Below are positions 18,254-28,118 of a stretch of DNA of 64,000 nt, in pieces. A program made the translations under genes and the position numbers. This DNA is from Motiliproteus coralliicola. GTDB lineage: Bacteria > Pseudomonadota > Gammaproteobacteria > Pseudomonadales > Balneatricaceae. Every line of letters begins with the position of its first letter. The first letter of the stretch is position 1. The DNA lies in NCBI RefSeq assembly GCF_003345655.1, contig NZ_QQOH01000004.1, positions 248,001 to 312,000 on the forward strand, written 5' to 3'. The notes under the pieces were generated by a model, which saw nothing but the letters and a program-made list of their open reading frames with translations, was not told the DNA's origin and ran no database searches.

Positions 18254-19183
18254 CTAGCGTAGATCGATATGATCCGGATCCGCCGGATGCAGTGGGAACA
18301 GCGACTTGCTCTGCTCGATAAAGACCTCGATAAACTGCTCGGCCAGGGTTGATGGCTGACGATGCAGCGGAAAAATAAAGCCGAAGTAAAACGGGATGGC
18401 CGGGTTGAACGGGCGGGAGCTGCCGCCTTGCTGCTCAAACAGGTTCGCTGTGTAGGGGTCGATGATCGATACGCCCTGGCCCTCGCGCACCAACGCTTGC
18501 GCGGTGATGTACAGCGGTGTTTCAAGATCGGCACGAGGGCGTATGCCCGCCGCAGCAAAAGTGGCATCGATCCGGTACCGGGTCAGGGTATTCTCATGGC
18601 CAATGGCGACGAAGGGTTGGTCGTCGAGGTGTATGGGTTCGATCTGATCCAGTGCTGTCAGCGGGTGGTCATTGGGCATTACTACCCGGCAATCGACCCG
18701 AAAGCAGGGGCCGAAGCGCACGTCACTGCTGTCGATCGGCAGCATCACCACCCCGAGATCGAACTGCTGTGCCGCCACCAGCTTGGCGACTTCGAGCGTG
18801 CTTCCGGGGGTGAGGGTCATCGACACGTCGGGACGGTCGCGCAGAAAGCGGCTCAGGGTGCTGGGTAGGATGCTGTGGGCCAGCGCCGGCATTGAGGCCA
18901 CCCGTAGTCGACCGGTTTTATTCATCCGTATCTGCGCCGCCATCTGGGCCAGGTTATCCAGCCCCAGAAAGTGTCTTTTCACCTCCTGATACAGGGCGTG
19001 CCCTTCGGGGGTGGCAAATAGCCGCCCGTTGCGGCGCTCAAACAGTTCGAAGCCACAGCTATCCTCCAGATCCTTGATCAACCGGGTGATCGCCGGCTGG
19101 GATACAAACAGCATCTTGGCGGCGCCCACCATGCTGCCCGACAGCATCACCGCGCGAAACGCATTTAACTGCTTGGCATTCAT
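18254..19183 (-). CDS. LysR-family transcriptional regulator
   Basis: A 309-residue LysR regulator with an N-terminal winged helix (LNAFRAVMLSGSMVGAAKML, SQPAITRLIKDLE) and a periplasmic-binding-like effector domain. Its N-terminus resembles OccR/NocR-type opine regulators. It is divergent from the ridA-dctPQM-dehydrogenase set, with about 200 bases between starts, the usual layout for a LysR activator of its neighbours. The inducer is probably the transported amine or amino acid; this is inference. Confidence 0.9.
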   Translation of the reverse strand: MNAKQLNAFRAVMLSGSMVGAAKMLFVSQPAITRLIKDLEDSCGFELFERRNGRLFATPEGHALYQEVKRHFLGLDNLAQMAAQIRMNKTGRLRVASMPALAHSILPSTLSRFLRDRPDVSMTLTPGSTLEVAKLVAAQQFDLGVVMLPIDSSDVRFGPCFRVDCRVVMPNDHPLTALDQIEPIHLDDQPFVAIGHENTLTRYRIDATFAAAGIRPRADLETPLYITAQALVREGQGVSIIDPYTANLFEQQGGSSRPFNPAIPFYFGFIFPLHRQPSTLAEQFIEVFIEQSKSLFPLHPADPDHIDLR

Positions 19184-19380
19184 GGACTTGCCTCCTTTGG
19201 CCGGACTTTGAACTTAGCCGGTCTATAAGGTTTTGTGATAGCTGAATCAAAACATGGTATTGGATGTTATTGAGTGGATGCAAACATAATCATTTTCGAG
19301 CGGGCGGGGCTGACCCAGAACCGGAGATCGGCCCAGCCCAAACTGAATTCAACCTAACAAAACAATCAGAGAGAACAGCC

Positions 19381-19728
19381 ATGGCGATCGATCGTATCGA
19401 GACCGGCACCCGTATGAGCCGGGTAGTGATCCATAACCAGACGGCCTACTTGTGCGGCCAGGTGGCCAAGGATGAATCGGCGGACATCGCTGGTCAGACC
19501 ACCACCACACTGGAGAAAGTCGAGGCGTTGCTGGCGGATATCGGCAGCAGTAAGGAGAAGATCCTGTCGGTGACTATCTACGTGGCGGATATGGCGGATT
19601 TCGCCGCCATGAACAGCGTCTGGGACGCCTGGGTAGCCCCGGGCCATGCACCAGCCCGCGCCTGTGTTGAGGCCAAGATGGCCCGTCCGGAACTCAAGGT
19701 GGAGATGTCGGTGATTGCCGCTGTTTGA
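19381..19728 (+). CDS. ridA: RidA-family imine/enamine deaminase
   Basis: A 115-residue protein of normal RidA/YjgF length. ATG 19381 is used; the upstream in-frame extension to 19264 lacks family similarity. Conserved motifs include [34 protein letters not shown] and the C-terminal [23 protein letters not shown], with the catalytic arginine in ARACVEA. RidA hydrolyses reactive imines to ketones and ammonia. Its position ahead of a TRAP transporter and a FAD amine dehydrogenase fits handling of the imine made by that enzyme. Confidence 0.9.
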   Translation: MAIDRIETGTRMSRVVIHNQTAYLCGQVAKDESADIAGQTTTTLEKVEALLADIGSSKEKILSVTIYVADMADFAAMNSVWDAWVAPGHAPARACVEAKMARPELKVEMSVIAAV

Positions 19729-19778
19729 ACGCTGTGCCCCCCAAAAAACATGACCTACAACAATAAGATGAGGAATCA

Positions 19779-20783
19779 ATGATGCGACTTAATTCTATCT
19801 TTACCCCCCGCAAGCTGTGCACCGGTCTGGCCGCTGTGGCGCTGACCGCCGCCGGCACTCTGGCGATGGCCGCCGAGAAGTGGGATATGCCGATGGCCTA
19901 CACCGACTCCAACTTCCACACCCAGAATGGCAAGTCGTTCGCCGAGGCAGTCACCCTGGCCACCGGTGGCAAGCTGGAGGTTAAGGTGCATGGAGGTGGA
20001 TCCCTGTTCAAAGGCAGCGAGATCAAGCGTGCGGTGCAGACCGGGCAGGCGCCGATCGGTGAACGGATCATGTCCAGTCACGCCAACGAAGACGCACTGT
20101 TCGCCTTCGACTCGGTCCCTTTCCTGGCGACCTCCTTCGAGGAGTCCGACAAGCTGTGGCAGGCCGCCAAGCCGGAGCTGGAAAAGGTGATGGATAAGCA
20201 CAATCTGGTGCTGCTCTACTCCGTCCCTTGGCCTCCGGGGGGAATCTATGCCAACAAGCCGCTGCAGACGCTGAGCGATATGGAAGGGGTCAAGTTCCGC
20301 TCCTACAACAACGCCACCGCCCGCTTTGCAGAACTGGCCGGCGCGGTGCCGGTGCAGGTCGAAGCGTCCGAGCTGAGCCAGGCGCTCTCCACCGGGGTGG
20401 CCGAGTCCTTCATGTCCTCCGGTGCCACCGGTTACGACCGCAAGGTCTGGGAGCATCTGTCGCACCACTACGTGGCTAACGTTTGGCTGCCGCGCAACTA
20501 CGTGTTCGTCAACAAGCAGTCCTGGGATGAACTCGATACAGAGACCCAGAACGTGGTTCGCGGCATCGCGCTGATGGCGGAGAAGGCCGGTGCGGCACGC
20601 TCTGAGCAGCTGACCGGCTGGTATCTAGAGCAGCTGGCGGCCAACGGCATGACCGTGACCGGCGCCGGTGAAGCGTTGAAGGCAGACTTCCAGAAAGTCG
20701 GCGAGACCATGACCAAAGAGTGGTTGGCACAGACCGGTGAAGCCGGCCAGCGCATCCTCGACGCCTACAAGTCCAGCCTCTAA
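19779..20783 (+). CDS. dctP: TRAP transporter periplasmic solute-binding protein DctP
   Basis: A 334-residue DctP-family receptor with signal peptide (LAAVALTAAGTLAMA|AEKWDMP). It shares several blocks with the DctP at 11259-12245 (WDMP, GGSLFKGSEIKRAVQTGQ, PIGE), so the two came from one ancestor. Binding-site features include VKFRSYNNATARFAEL. It likely binds a small carboxylate-bearing ligand such as an amino acid or amine derivative and feeds DctQM encoded just downstream. Two hairpins after its stop probably set a high DctP:DctQM ratio. Confidence 0.93.
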   Translation: MMRLNSIFTPRKLCTGLAAVALTAAGTLAMAAEKWDMPMAYTDSNFHTQNGKSFAEAVTLATGGKLEVKVHGGGSLFKGSEIKRAVQTGQAPIGERIMSSHANEDALFAFDSVPFLATSFEESDKLWQAAKPELEKVMDKHNLVLLYSVPWPPGGIYANKPLQTLSDMEGVKFRSYNNATARFAELAGAVPVQVEASELSQALSTGVAESFMSSGATGYDRKVWEHLSHHYVANVWLPRNYVFVNKQSWDELDTETQNVVRGIALMAEKAGAARSEQLTGWYLEQLAANGMTVTGAGEALKADFQKVGETMTKEWLAQTGEAGQRILDAYKSSL

Positions 20784-20793
20784 GGCATCCTCA

Positions 20794-20846
20794 GGCGGGC
20801 TTTCATAGTGCCCGCCACTCTTGGGCGGGGGCAACCCCGCCGTTTT
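20794..20846 (+). terminator. Tandem hairpins between dctP and dctQ, likely attenuator
   Basis: The first hairpin is GGCGGGC / GCCCGCC (20794-20816). The second is GGCGGGG-GCAA-CCCCGCC (20824-20841) followed by GTTTTCTCT, a good but short intrinsic terminator. Partial termination here would favour the abundant binding protein. Confidence 0.7.
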
Positions 20847-20906
20847 CTCTGTATCTACCCTTGCGGTGCCGACGCAACCTGCGACCGGTGCCCGGGAGTG
20901 TGCCTA

Positions 20907-21506
20907 ATGAATAGTATCAATTCCCACGTCGCCAAGCCGGATCGCTCCGGATCGACAACCCACAGCGTCGGTGGCCGACTGGCTCGGGGCCTGCGCAAAG
21001 GTCTCGATGCCCTCTACCTCGGTTGTGGCGGTCTGGCGGCGCTGTTCCTGCTCGCCATTTTGGTGATCATCGTGGCCCAGATGGCGTGTCGATGGCTGGG
21101 GCTGCAGTTCCCCGGTTCCAGCGCCTACGCCGGCTACTGCATGGCGGCGTCGAGCTTTTTTGCGCTGGCCTACACCCTCAACCAGAACGCTCATATCCGG
21201 GTGACCCTGTTTATCCAGGGACTGCGGCGCAGCACGCGTCGGCTGGCCGATATCTGGTGCCTAAGTGTGGCGCTGTTTCTGGCCGGTTATCTGGCCTACT
21301 ACGCCTGCAAGAATGTCTACATCTCACACCTGCTTCACGACATTTCGCAAGGCCAGGATGCGACGCCGCTGTGGATTCCACAGCTGTCAGTCGCCATCGG
21401 ATCGGTGGTGTTTGCTATCGCACTGGCGGACCACCTGGTGCGCACCCTGTGGCGCCGTGATCACACCTTTGATGAAGACCACCATGTCGAAGGGGAGGAG
21501 TTCTAG
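20907..21506 (+). CDS. dctQ: TRAP transporter small permease DctQ
   Basis: A 199-residue protein with four predicted TM helices and an N-terminal cytoplasmic extension. ATG 20907 was chosen because GGGAG lies 8 bases before it; the longer frame to 20808 overlaps the terminator hairpins. Family features are GLQFPGSSAYAGYCMAASS, AYTLNQNAHIRVTLFIQGL and the final HLVRTLWRRDH. It forms the membrane complex with DctM at 21581. Confidence 0.88.
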   Translation: MNSINSHVAKPDRSGSTTHSVGGRLARGLRKGLDALYLGCGGLAALFLLAILVIIVAQMACRWLGLQFPGSSAYAGYCMAASSFFALAYTLNQNAHIRVTLFIQGLRRSTRRLADIWCLSVALFLAGYLAYYACKNVYISHLLHDISQGQDATPLWIPQLSVAIGSVVFAIALADHLVRTLWRRDHTFDEDHHVEGEEF

Positions 21507-21580
21507 TGTCCTATCACGCGAATCTGCTGCTGCCCTCGCCGGCGACCTTCACCAACCTATTCACCTGAGAGGACACCGTA

Positions 21581-22891
21581 ATGAACGAATTCGTTGCTAC
21601 AGGTATCTTCCTGTTCACTCTGTTCTTCCTGCTCGGAAGCGGGGTTTGGATCGGCCTGGCGCTGTTGGGCGTGGCCTTTGTCGGCATGGAGCTGTTTACC
21701 AGTCGCCCGGTGGGCGACGCGATGATCACTACCATCTGGGGCGCCTCCTCCGGTTGGTCACTGACGGCGCTGCCGCTGTTTATCTGGATGGGTGAGATTC
21801 TCTACCGCACCCGCTTGTCGGAGGACATGTTCCGCGGACTGGCGCCCTGGATGTCGCCGTTGCCCGGCCGTCTGCTGCATACCAACGTAGTCGGCAGCAC
21901 CATCTTCGCCGCCGTCTCCGGGTCTTCGGCTGCTACCCTCACTACGGTCGGCAAGATGTCGATTCCGGAGTTGAGAAAGCGCGGTTATCCCGATTTCATG
22001 ATCTTCGGCACCCTGGTAGGTTCTGCCACCTTGGGGCTGATGATTCCGCCGTCGCTGACCCTGATCGTCTACGGCGTTACCATCAATGAATCGATCTCGA
22101 AGCTGTTTATGGCCGGTATTCTGCCGGGCCTGACCCTGGCATTGCTGTTTATGGGTTACGTGGCGGCCTGGTCATTTGTGAAACGCTCTCAGGTGCCGGC
22201 AGCGGAACCGTCGATGACGCTGATGCAGCGGCTGCACGAGTCGCGCTTCCTGATTCCGGTGGTACTGCTGATTCTGGTGGTGATCGGCTCGATCTATACC
22301 GGCACCGCCACCGCCACCGAATCGGCCGCCTTCGGCGTAGTCGGTGCCTTGGTACTGGCCGCCTGTCAGGGTTCGCTGAAGTGGGATACCTTCCGCGAAA
22401 GCCTGCTGGGTGCGACCCGCACCTCCTGCATGATCGCACTGATTCTCGCCGGCGCCGCCTTCCTGGCCTTGGCCATGGGGTTCACCGGCTTACCCTCCAT
22501 GGCGGCGGAGTTTATCGCTTCGCTGGAGCTGTCGACGCTGTCGCTGATTCTGGCGCTGATGCTGTTCTATATCGTACTGGGCTGCTTCCTGGACGGTATC
22601 TCCTCGGTGGTGCTGACCATGGCGGTGGTGGAGCCGATGGTGCGTCAGGCCGGTATCGATTTGATCTGGTTCGGGATCTTTATCGTGGTGGTGGTCGAGA
22701 TGGCGCAGATCACTCCACCGATCGGCTTCAACCTGTTCGTCATGCAGGGGATGACCAAGAAGCCGATCGGCTATATCGCTCGCACCGCCTTCCCGATGTT
22801 CCTGATCATGGTGGTGATGGTGGGAATTCTGATTCTGGTGCCGGATCTTGCCACCTATCTGCCCGAGAACATGCGTCAATCACCGGGCTGA
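21581..22891 (+). CDS. dctM: TRAP transporter large permease DctM
   Basis: A 436-residue DctM protein (VWIGLALLGVAFVGMELF, SGSSAATLTTVGKM, LMIPPSLTLIVYGVTINES), closely related over its length to the DctM at 9300-10604. It carries out Na+-driven uptake with DctQ and DctP. It is the third gene of this transporter set and is followed after about 100 bases by the FAD dehydrogenase that probably oxidises the imported compound. Confidence 0.93.
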   Translation: MNEFVATGIFLFTLFFLLGSGVWIGLALLGVAFVGMELFTSRPVGDAMITTIWGASSGWSLTALPLFIWMGEILYRTRLSEDMFRGLAPWMSPLPGRLLHTNVVGSTIFAAVSGSSAATLTTVGKMSIPELRKRGYPDFMIFGTLVGSATLGLMIPPSLTLIVYGVTINESISKLFMAGILPGLTLALLFMGYVAAWSFVKRSQVPAAEPSMTLMQRLHESRFLIPVVLLILVVIGSIYTGTATATESAAFGVVGALVLAACQGSLKWDTFRESLLGATRTSCMIALILAGAAFLALAMGFTGLPSMAAEFIASLELSTLSLILALMLFYIVLGCFLDGISSVVLTMAVVEPMVRQAGIDLIWFGIFIVVVVEMAQITPPIGFNLFVMQGMTKKPIGYIARTAFPMFLIMVVMVGILILVPDLATYLPENMRQSPG

Positions 22892-22993
22892 TAGCCCGTC
22901 GCCTGGGGCCCGGTCGGGCCCCTATTCCCGTCTGAGTGAATTCATTATTGCAACAGCGATAGGGTCGGATGCCTATCGCCTTGAGGTGACCCT

Positions 22994-24256
22994 ATGGAAA
23001 ACGAAATCAAGCCCGTGGATGTCACGGTGATCGGTGCCGGCATTATCGGTATCTCCTGCGCCCTGCAATTACAGAAGAAGGGCTACAGTGTCCGGGTGGT
23101 GGATCGTCTACCTCCGGGGGAGGGGGCATCTTACGGTAACGCCGGTATCTTTGCGGAGTGCGGCTGTGTACCGGTCAACCTGCCTGGATTCGCCTGGCAG
23201 ATCCCTAAGCTAATGCTTGATCCGCTGGGGCCGCTGTCGATCCCCGGTAATTACATGCTGAAGGCTGCGCCCTGGGGGTTGTCGTTTGTCTGGAACAGTC
23301 GTCGGAGCAAGTTTGAGAAGGTTGCTGACGGTCTAAGTGCGCTGCTCAAAGACGCCACTCGATTGCATTTGGAGCAAGCCAGGGAAGCCGGTGCCGAGCA
23401 GTGGCTGAGCGCTTCACCCTACTACTACCTGTATCGTGATCGAGCCCACTTCCAGGGTGATCGAGTAGCCTGGGAGGCTCGGCGCAAGCGCGGCATCCGC
23501 TATGACGAACTGGAGAACGAGCAGGTGCAGGCCGCGGAACCGGCGGTTTCTTCGGAGTTCAATTTTATGGCTTCGCTGCACAACCATGGCTTTGCAAGAA
23601 ACCCGGAGCAGCTGGTGAAGGCGCTGGCGCAATCGTTTACCGACAAGGGGGGCGAGATCCTGTTGCGCGACGTGCGCGATATCGAGTTGCTGGACAGCAA
23701 ACCGAGAGCCCTGATTACTCATAAAGAACGGCTGCCGATCGACAAACTGGTGGTGGCGGCTGGTGTTTGGTCGCGTCAGCTTGTCGCCAAGCTGGATCGT
23801 AGCGTGCCGCTGCAGTCCGAGCGTGGCTATCACATTGAGGTCAGTGCACCCGGCATCGAGCTCAACAATCCAATCATGTTCGCCGAAGGAAAGCTGGTGG
23901 CGACACCGATGACCGGCGGCATCCGCTTCGCCGGTCTGGTGGAGTTTGGTGGCCTGGAGGCCGAGCCCAACGAGCGATTTGCCAGCCGACTGCTGCATCA
24001 CGCCAAGAAACTGTTCCCGGCGATCGACACCCGCGAATACCGGGAGTGGATGGGACACCGCCCCTCGCTGCCTGACTCGCTGCCGGTGATCGACCGCTCG
24101 CCTAATCACGATTCGGTTTACTACGCCTTTGGCCACCAACATATGGGGCTGACGTTGGGGCCACGTACCGGTCAATTGGTGGCCGAGCTGCTCAGCACGG
24201 GGGCCACGGCCGAAAGCGGTATTGATCTTAGTCCGTACCGTCTCAGCCGGTTCTAG
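22994..24256 (+). CDS. FAD-dependent amino-acid/amine dehydrogenase (DadA-like)
   Basis: A 420-residue flavoprotein of the DAO/DadA family. The dinucleotide-binding motif is VTVIGAGIIGISCALQLQK, with RPSLPDSLPVIDRSP and the C-terminal FGHQHMGLTLGPRTG typical of DadA-like enzymes. It oxidises a C-N bond to an imine and passes electrons to the respiratory chain. With RidA, a LysR of OccR/NocR type and a TRAP transporter beside it, a D-amino acid, opine or N-substituted amino acid is the likely substrate; the exact one cannot be told. ATG 22994 follows a GAGGTGACC site. Confidence 0.87.
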   Translation: MENEIKPVDVTVIGAGIIGISCALQLQKKGYSVRVVDRLPPGEGASYGNAGIFAECGCVPVNLPGFAWQIPKLMLDPLGPLSIPGNYMLKAAPWGLSFVWNSRRSKFEKVADGLSALLKDATRLHLEQAREAGAEQWLSASPYYYLYRDRAHFQGDRVAWEARRKRGIRYDELENEQVQAAEPAVSSEFNFMASLHNHGFARNPEQLVKALAQSFTDKGGEILLRDVRDIELLDSKPRALITHKERLPIDKLVVAAGVWSRQLVAKLDRSVPLQSERGYHIEVSAPGIELNNPIMFAEGKLVATPMTGGIRFAGLVEFGGLEAEPNERFASRLLHHAKKLFPAIDTREYREWMGHRPSLPDSLPVIDRSPNHDSVYYAFGHQHMGLTLGPRTGQLVAELLSTGATAESGIDLSPYRLSRF

Positions 24257-24281
24257 ATTGAGGGTCGTGCGGATCGATCCC

Positions 24282-25040
24282 TTACTCGGTCCGCTCGAAT
24301 ACCAGATCCCAGACCCCGTGACCCAGGCGTTCGCCGCGACGCTGGAACTTGGTGTCGGGGCGGCTCTCGGGCTGGGGTGAGTACTCACCTTCACCGGCCG
24401 CGTTGCGGTAGCCTTCGGCGACGCTCATCACTTCCATCATGTGCTCGGCGTAGTTTTCCCAGTCGGTGGCCATGTGGAACTTGCCGCCGAGTTTGAGTTT
24501 GGCGCGGAAGGTTTGGGCGATCTCGGGCTGCACCATCCGGCGCTTGTGGTGCTTTTTCTTGTGCCAGGGATCGGGGAAGAACAGCTGGATGCCGTCCAGC
24601 GAGCCGTCGGCGATGCAATCGTTCAGTACCAGCAGCGCATCGTCGTTGTAGACCTTGAGGTTCTTCAGTCCCGTCTTGGCGACATTGTTGAGCAGTCGGC
24701 CGACGCCGGGCTTGTGCACTTCGATGCCGATAAAGTTGATCTCCGGGGCCGCCTCGGCCATCGCCAGTAGCGAATCACCCATGCCGAAACCGATCTCCAG
24801 CACGGTCGGCGCTTCGCGCTCGAACACTTTGGCGTAGTCGATCGGGCCGTCGGCCAGCTCCAGCCCCAGGGTGGGCCATTGCTCGTCCAGCGCTTTCTGC
24901 TGCGCCGGGGTCATGCGTCCGGCGCGCATCACGAAGGTGCGGATCGAGCGCATATGTTTCTGCTCGGCGTTGTCGACCTCGGTTTCGGTCGGGGCAGCGC
25001 TTTCGTCAATGATTTCGGGGGTATCGATTTGGTCGGTCAT
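24282..25040 (-). CDS. trmB: tRNA (guanine-N7)-methyltransferase
   Basis: A 252-residue TrmB. The SAM-binding motif is [16 protein letters not shown] and the tRNA-binding/catalytic segment is [19 protein letters not shown]. It forms m7G46 in tRNA. ATG 25040 is used because the in-frame extension to 25106 runs through the ilvD terminator. The N-terminal 50 residues are acidic and variable. In pseudomonads trmB follows thiG; here it has moved next to ilvD. Confidence 0.93.
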   Translation of the reverse strand: MTDQIDTPEIIDESAAPTETEVDNAEQKHMRSIRTFVMRAGRMTPAQQKALDEQWPTLGLELADGPIDYAKVFEREAPTVLEIGFGMGDSLLAMAEAAPEINFIGIEVHKPGVGRLLNNVAKTGLKNLKVYNDDALLVLNDCIADGSLDGIQLFFPDPWHKKKHHKRRMVQPEIAQTFRAKLKLGGKFHMATDWENYAEHMMEVMSVAEGYRNAAGEGEYSPQPESRPDTKFQRRGERLGHGVWDLVFERTE

Positions 25041-25060
25041 GATTTGCAGTGATCTTTCAA

Positions 25061-25092
25061 AAAACAAAAAGGCCGAGCCCGAAGGCTCAGCC
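25061..25092 (-). terminator. Intrinsic terminator of ilvD
   Basis: On the - strand, GGCTGAGCC-TTCG-GGCTCGGCC has a stable TTCG tetraloop and is followed by TTTTTGTTTT. It lies between ilvD and trmB, so trmB probably has its own promoter. Confidence 0.88.
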
Positions 25093-25118
25093 CAGTCTTG
25101 CCACAACAGGGTGGCGGT

Positions 25119-26963
25119 TTAGTCCAGCTGGCTCAGGTCGCGAACCGCGCCCTTGTCGGCGCTGGTAGCCATCTTGGCGTAGACCTTGAGCGCGGTGGAG
25201 ACGGCGCGGGGACGCTCTTCGGCCGGCTTCCAGCCGTCCTTGCCCTTGGCATCCATCGCCGCCCGACGGCTGGCCAGCTCTTCGTCGCTGAGCAGCACGT
25301 CGATGGAGCGGTTGGGGATATCGATCTTGATCCGGTCACCCTGTTCCACCAGGCCGATGGCGCCACCGGAGGCAGCTTCAGGGGAGACGTGACCGATCGA
25401 CAGACCGGAGGTACCGCCGGAGAAGCGACCGTCGGTAAGCAGCGCGCACTCGGCGCCCAGGCCTTTGGACTTCAGGTAGCTGGTCGGGTACAGCATCTCC
25501 TGCATGCCGGGACCGCCGCGCGGGCCTTCGTAGCGGATCACGACGACGTCGCCGGGCTTGACCTTGTCGGCCAGGATGTCGGCCACGGCCTGGTCCTGAC
25601 TCTCGCAGATGTAGGCGCTGCCTTCGAACACCCAGATGCTCTCGTCGACGCCGGAGGTCTTGACCACACAGCCGTCTTCGGCGATGTTGCCGAACAGTAC
25701 CGCCAGGCCACCCTCTTTGCTGAAGGCGTTCTCAACCGAGCGGATACAACCGTTGGCGCGATCCGCATCCAGTGAACCCCAACGGGCTGCCTGGGAGAAC
25801 GCGACCTGGGTCGGAACCCCACCCGGGCCGGCCTTGTAGAAGTTCTTCACCGCCTCGTCGCCGCAGGTCATGATGTCCCACTTCGCCAGTGCTTCGGCCA
25901 TGGTGGCGCTGTGGACGGTGGAAACCGAGGTATCGAGCAGGCCGCCGCGATCCAGTTCGGCCAGGATGCCGAGGATACCGCCAGCGCGGTGCACGTCTTC
26001 GATATGGTATTTCTGATCGTTCGGCGCCACCTTGCAAAGGTACGGAACCTTGCGCGACAGCTTGTCCATGTCGGCCATGGTGAAGTCGACTTCCGCTTCC
26101 TGGGCGATCGCCAGCAGGTGCAGGATGGTGTTGGTGGAACCGCCCATGGCGATATCCAGGGTCATGGCGTTTTCGAACGCGGCCTTGGAACCGATCTCAC
26201 GCGGCAGCACGCTGTAGTCGTCCTGCTCGTAGTGACGCTTGGTGATCTCGACGATCTTGCGGCCGGCTTCCAGGAACAGCTCTTCGCGGTCGGCGTGGGT
26301 GGCAACGACGGTGCCGTTACCCGGCAGCGCCAGACCCAGCGCTTCGGCCAGGCAGTTCATCGAGTTGGCGGTGAACATACCGGAGCAGGAGCCACAGGTC
26401 GGGCACGCGGAGCGCTCGACTTCGTTGACCAGCTCGTCGGAGGCATCGTCATCGGCCGCCAGTACCATGGCGTCGACCAGGTCCAGGCCGTGGTCGATCA
26501 GCTTGGTCTTACCGGCTTCCATCGGACCGCCGGAGACGAAGATCACCGGGATGTTCAGGCGCATCGCCGCCATCAGCATTCCGGGAGTGATCTTGTCGCA
26601 GTTGGAGATGCACACCAGCGCGTCGGCACAGTGGGCGTTAACCATGTACTCGACCGAGTCGGCGATCAGGTCGCGAGACGGCAGCGAGTAGAGCATGCCG
26701 TCGTGGCCCATGGCGATACCGTCATCGATGGCGATGCTGTTGAACTCTTTGGCCACACCACCGGCCTTTTCGATCTCCCGTGCTACCAGCTGGCCCATGT
26801 CCTTGAGGTGGACGTGGCCCGGTACGAACTGGGTAAAGGAGTTGGCAACGGCGATGATCGGCTTGTTGAAATCATCGTCCTTCATACCGGTGGCGCGCCA
26901 GAGTGCACGGGCACCGGCCATGTTACGGCCTTTGGTCGAGGTATTGGAACGGTAGGCGGGCAT
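25119..26963 (-). CDS. ilvD: Dihydroxy-acid dehydratase
   Basis: A 614-residue IlvD of the long enterobacterial type (usual length about 616). It carries the Fe-S cysteines in [13 protein letters not shown] and [19 protein letters not shown], the LPGNGT motif and the C-terminal [22 protein letters not shown]. It catalyses the dehydration step in isoleucine, valine and leucine synthesis. It stands apart from other ilv genes and ends in a strong terminator. Confidence 0.97.
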   Translation of the reverse strand: MPAYRSNTSTKGRNMAGARALWRATGMKDDDFNKPIIAVANSFTQFVPGHVHLKDMGQLVAREIEKAGGVAKEFNSIAIDDGIAMGHDGMLYSLPSRDLIADSVEYMVNAHCADALVCISNCDKITPGMLMAAMRLNIPVIFVSGGPMEAGKTKLIDHGLDLVDAMVLAADDDASDELVNEVERSACPTCGSCSGMFTANSMNCLAEALGLALPGNGTVVATHADREELFLEAGRKIVEITKRHYEQDDYSVLPREIGSKAAFENAMTLDIAMGGSTNTILHLLAIAQEAEVDFTMADMDKLSRKVPYLCKVAPNDQKYHIEDVHRAGGILGILAELDRGGLLDTSVSTVHSATMAEALAKWDIMTCGDEAVKNFYKAGPGGVPTQVAFSQAARWGSLDADRANGCIRSVENAFSKEGGLAVLFGNIAEDGCVVKTSGVDESIWVFEGSAYICESQDQAVADILADKVKPGDVVVIRYEGPRGGPGMQEMLYPTSYLKSKGLGAECALLTDGRFSGGTSGLSIGHVSPEAASGGAIGLVEQGDRIKIDIPNRSIDVLLSDEELASRRAAMDAKGKDGWKPAEERPRAVSTALKVYAKMATSADKGAVRDLSQLD

Positions 26964-27097
26964 GGCTGCTCTCTCGTTATATTTACTGAGGTCTTTCTAT
27001 GTCGGTTAAACCGACAATTCTAGCAAGGGGGGCGGGGGCTGTTAAGGATGCTGTGAAGAAGCTCTCGCCAGGGCTTTTTGGAGCCTTTGCGGGGACT

Positions 27098-27712
27098 TCA
27101 GTTATCCGACACCCACTGCCCGCCGGCACCCTCGACAAAGGCCCGCAGCGGGGCTTGTTCCTCATCGGGGACGCTGACCTGAAACCGCACCTGCTCGGTG
27201 TATTCCACCGACAGCATCTGGCCGCTGTGCTGGCCGAGCCAGTGACGCAACGGCTGCTCCAGGGCGTAATCGCCCACCACCTGGCACTGGCTGTAAGGAA
27301 CCTGATCTTCGGTGCTCAGCTCGGTCATCGCCAACTGGGCCGCTTGACTGTAGGCGCGCACCAGGCCCCCGGCGCCGAGCTTGATACCGCCGAAGTAGCG
27401 GATCACCACCAGCATCAGATCGCCCACCCCTTTGTGCTGCAGCACGTTCAGAATCGGTTTGCCGGCGGTGCCGCTGGGCTCGCCGTCGTCGGACATCGCC
27501 ACCGTGGTGGGGGAGTGGGGGTTGCCGATCAGGTAGGCCCAGCAGTGGTGGCGGGCATCGGGGTAGTCTTCCCGGGCCTGGGCCAGCATCGCCATCGCCG
27601 CTTCCCGATCGGCCGCCTTAGTGACCCGGGCGATAAAGCGACTCTTCTTGATCTCGTACTCCACCTCGACCGCGGCGGCGGGGACAGCATAGGTGGGGCG
27701 GGGTGGTTGCAT
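27098..27712 (-). CDS. YigZ/IMPACT family protein
   Basis: A 204-residue protein of the IMPACT/UPF0029 family. It carries the hallmark EIKKSRFIARV, DARHHCWAYLIG, DDGEPSGTAGKPIL and VVIRYFGGIKLGAGGLVRAY segments in the N-terminal domain, then the smaller DUF1949-like domain. Bacterial members are linked to translation or peptide handling, but no activity is firmly set. No operon partner is evident. Confidence 0.88.
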   Translation of the reverse strand: MQPPRPTYAVPAAAVEVEYEIKKSRFIARVTKAADREAAMAMLAQAREDYPDARHHCWAYLIGNPHSPTTVAMSDDGEPSGTAGKPILNVLQHKGVGDLMLVVIRYFGGIKLGAGGLVRAYSQAAQLAMTELSTEDQVPYSQCQVVGDYALEQPLRHWLGQHSGQMLSVEYTEQVRFQVSVPDEEQAPLRAFVEGAGGQWVSDN

Positions 27713-27806
27713 GGAGATTCCTGGCTTGCGGGTGGGTGGTTGTCGTCAGCCGGAGTCTACGGGGTTTGGCGGCGGGCGGCTACGACAGCAATGATTGGCG
27801 TGCCGA

Positions 27807-28100
27807 TCACTCCTCGTGAGCTTCCAGTTCCGGCGGCTCGATCAACTTGACGCTATAGCGGGTCTGCAACACCGCCAGCACCTTGGGGATCAGCCGGCTG
27901 TTTGGAGCCGACGATTTGAGCTGGTGCTTCATGGAACTGAAGGAATCCAGCGCCACCTTGTCGTCTCCGTCGAAAATCCAGATCCAGGAATCCCCCTGCA
28001 GCCCCGATTGGACCTGGTCGAAGTGGGCTTCGAGCAGTTCAACCAATGGCTCGTGACAGTAAGAGTAGTGTTCTGGGTAGTCGAGTTCGGCATAGAGCAT
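27807..28100 (-). CDS. Hypothetical protein, 97 residues
   Basis: A small soluble protein without signal peptide or TM helix (starts MLYAELDYPEHYSYCHEPL). It has an acidic DSWIWIFDGDDKVALDSFSSM centre and ends EPPELEAHEE. GC content and codon use match the core genes around it, and it lies 18 bases after the DUF3465 gene on the same strand, so it is probably real and co-transcribed. Family not recognised. Confidence 0.65.
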   Translation of the reverse strand: MLYAELDYPEHYSYCHEPLVELLEAHFDQVQSGLQGDSWIWIFDGDDKVALDSFSSMKHQLKSSAPNSRLIPKVLAVLQTRYSVKLIEPPELEAHEE

Positions 28101-28118
28101 CGGTAGTCTTCCCGAGGG

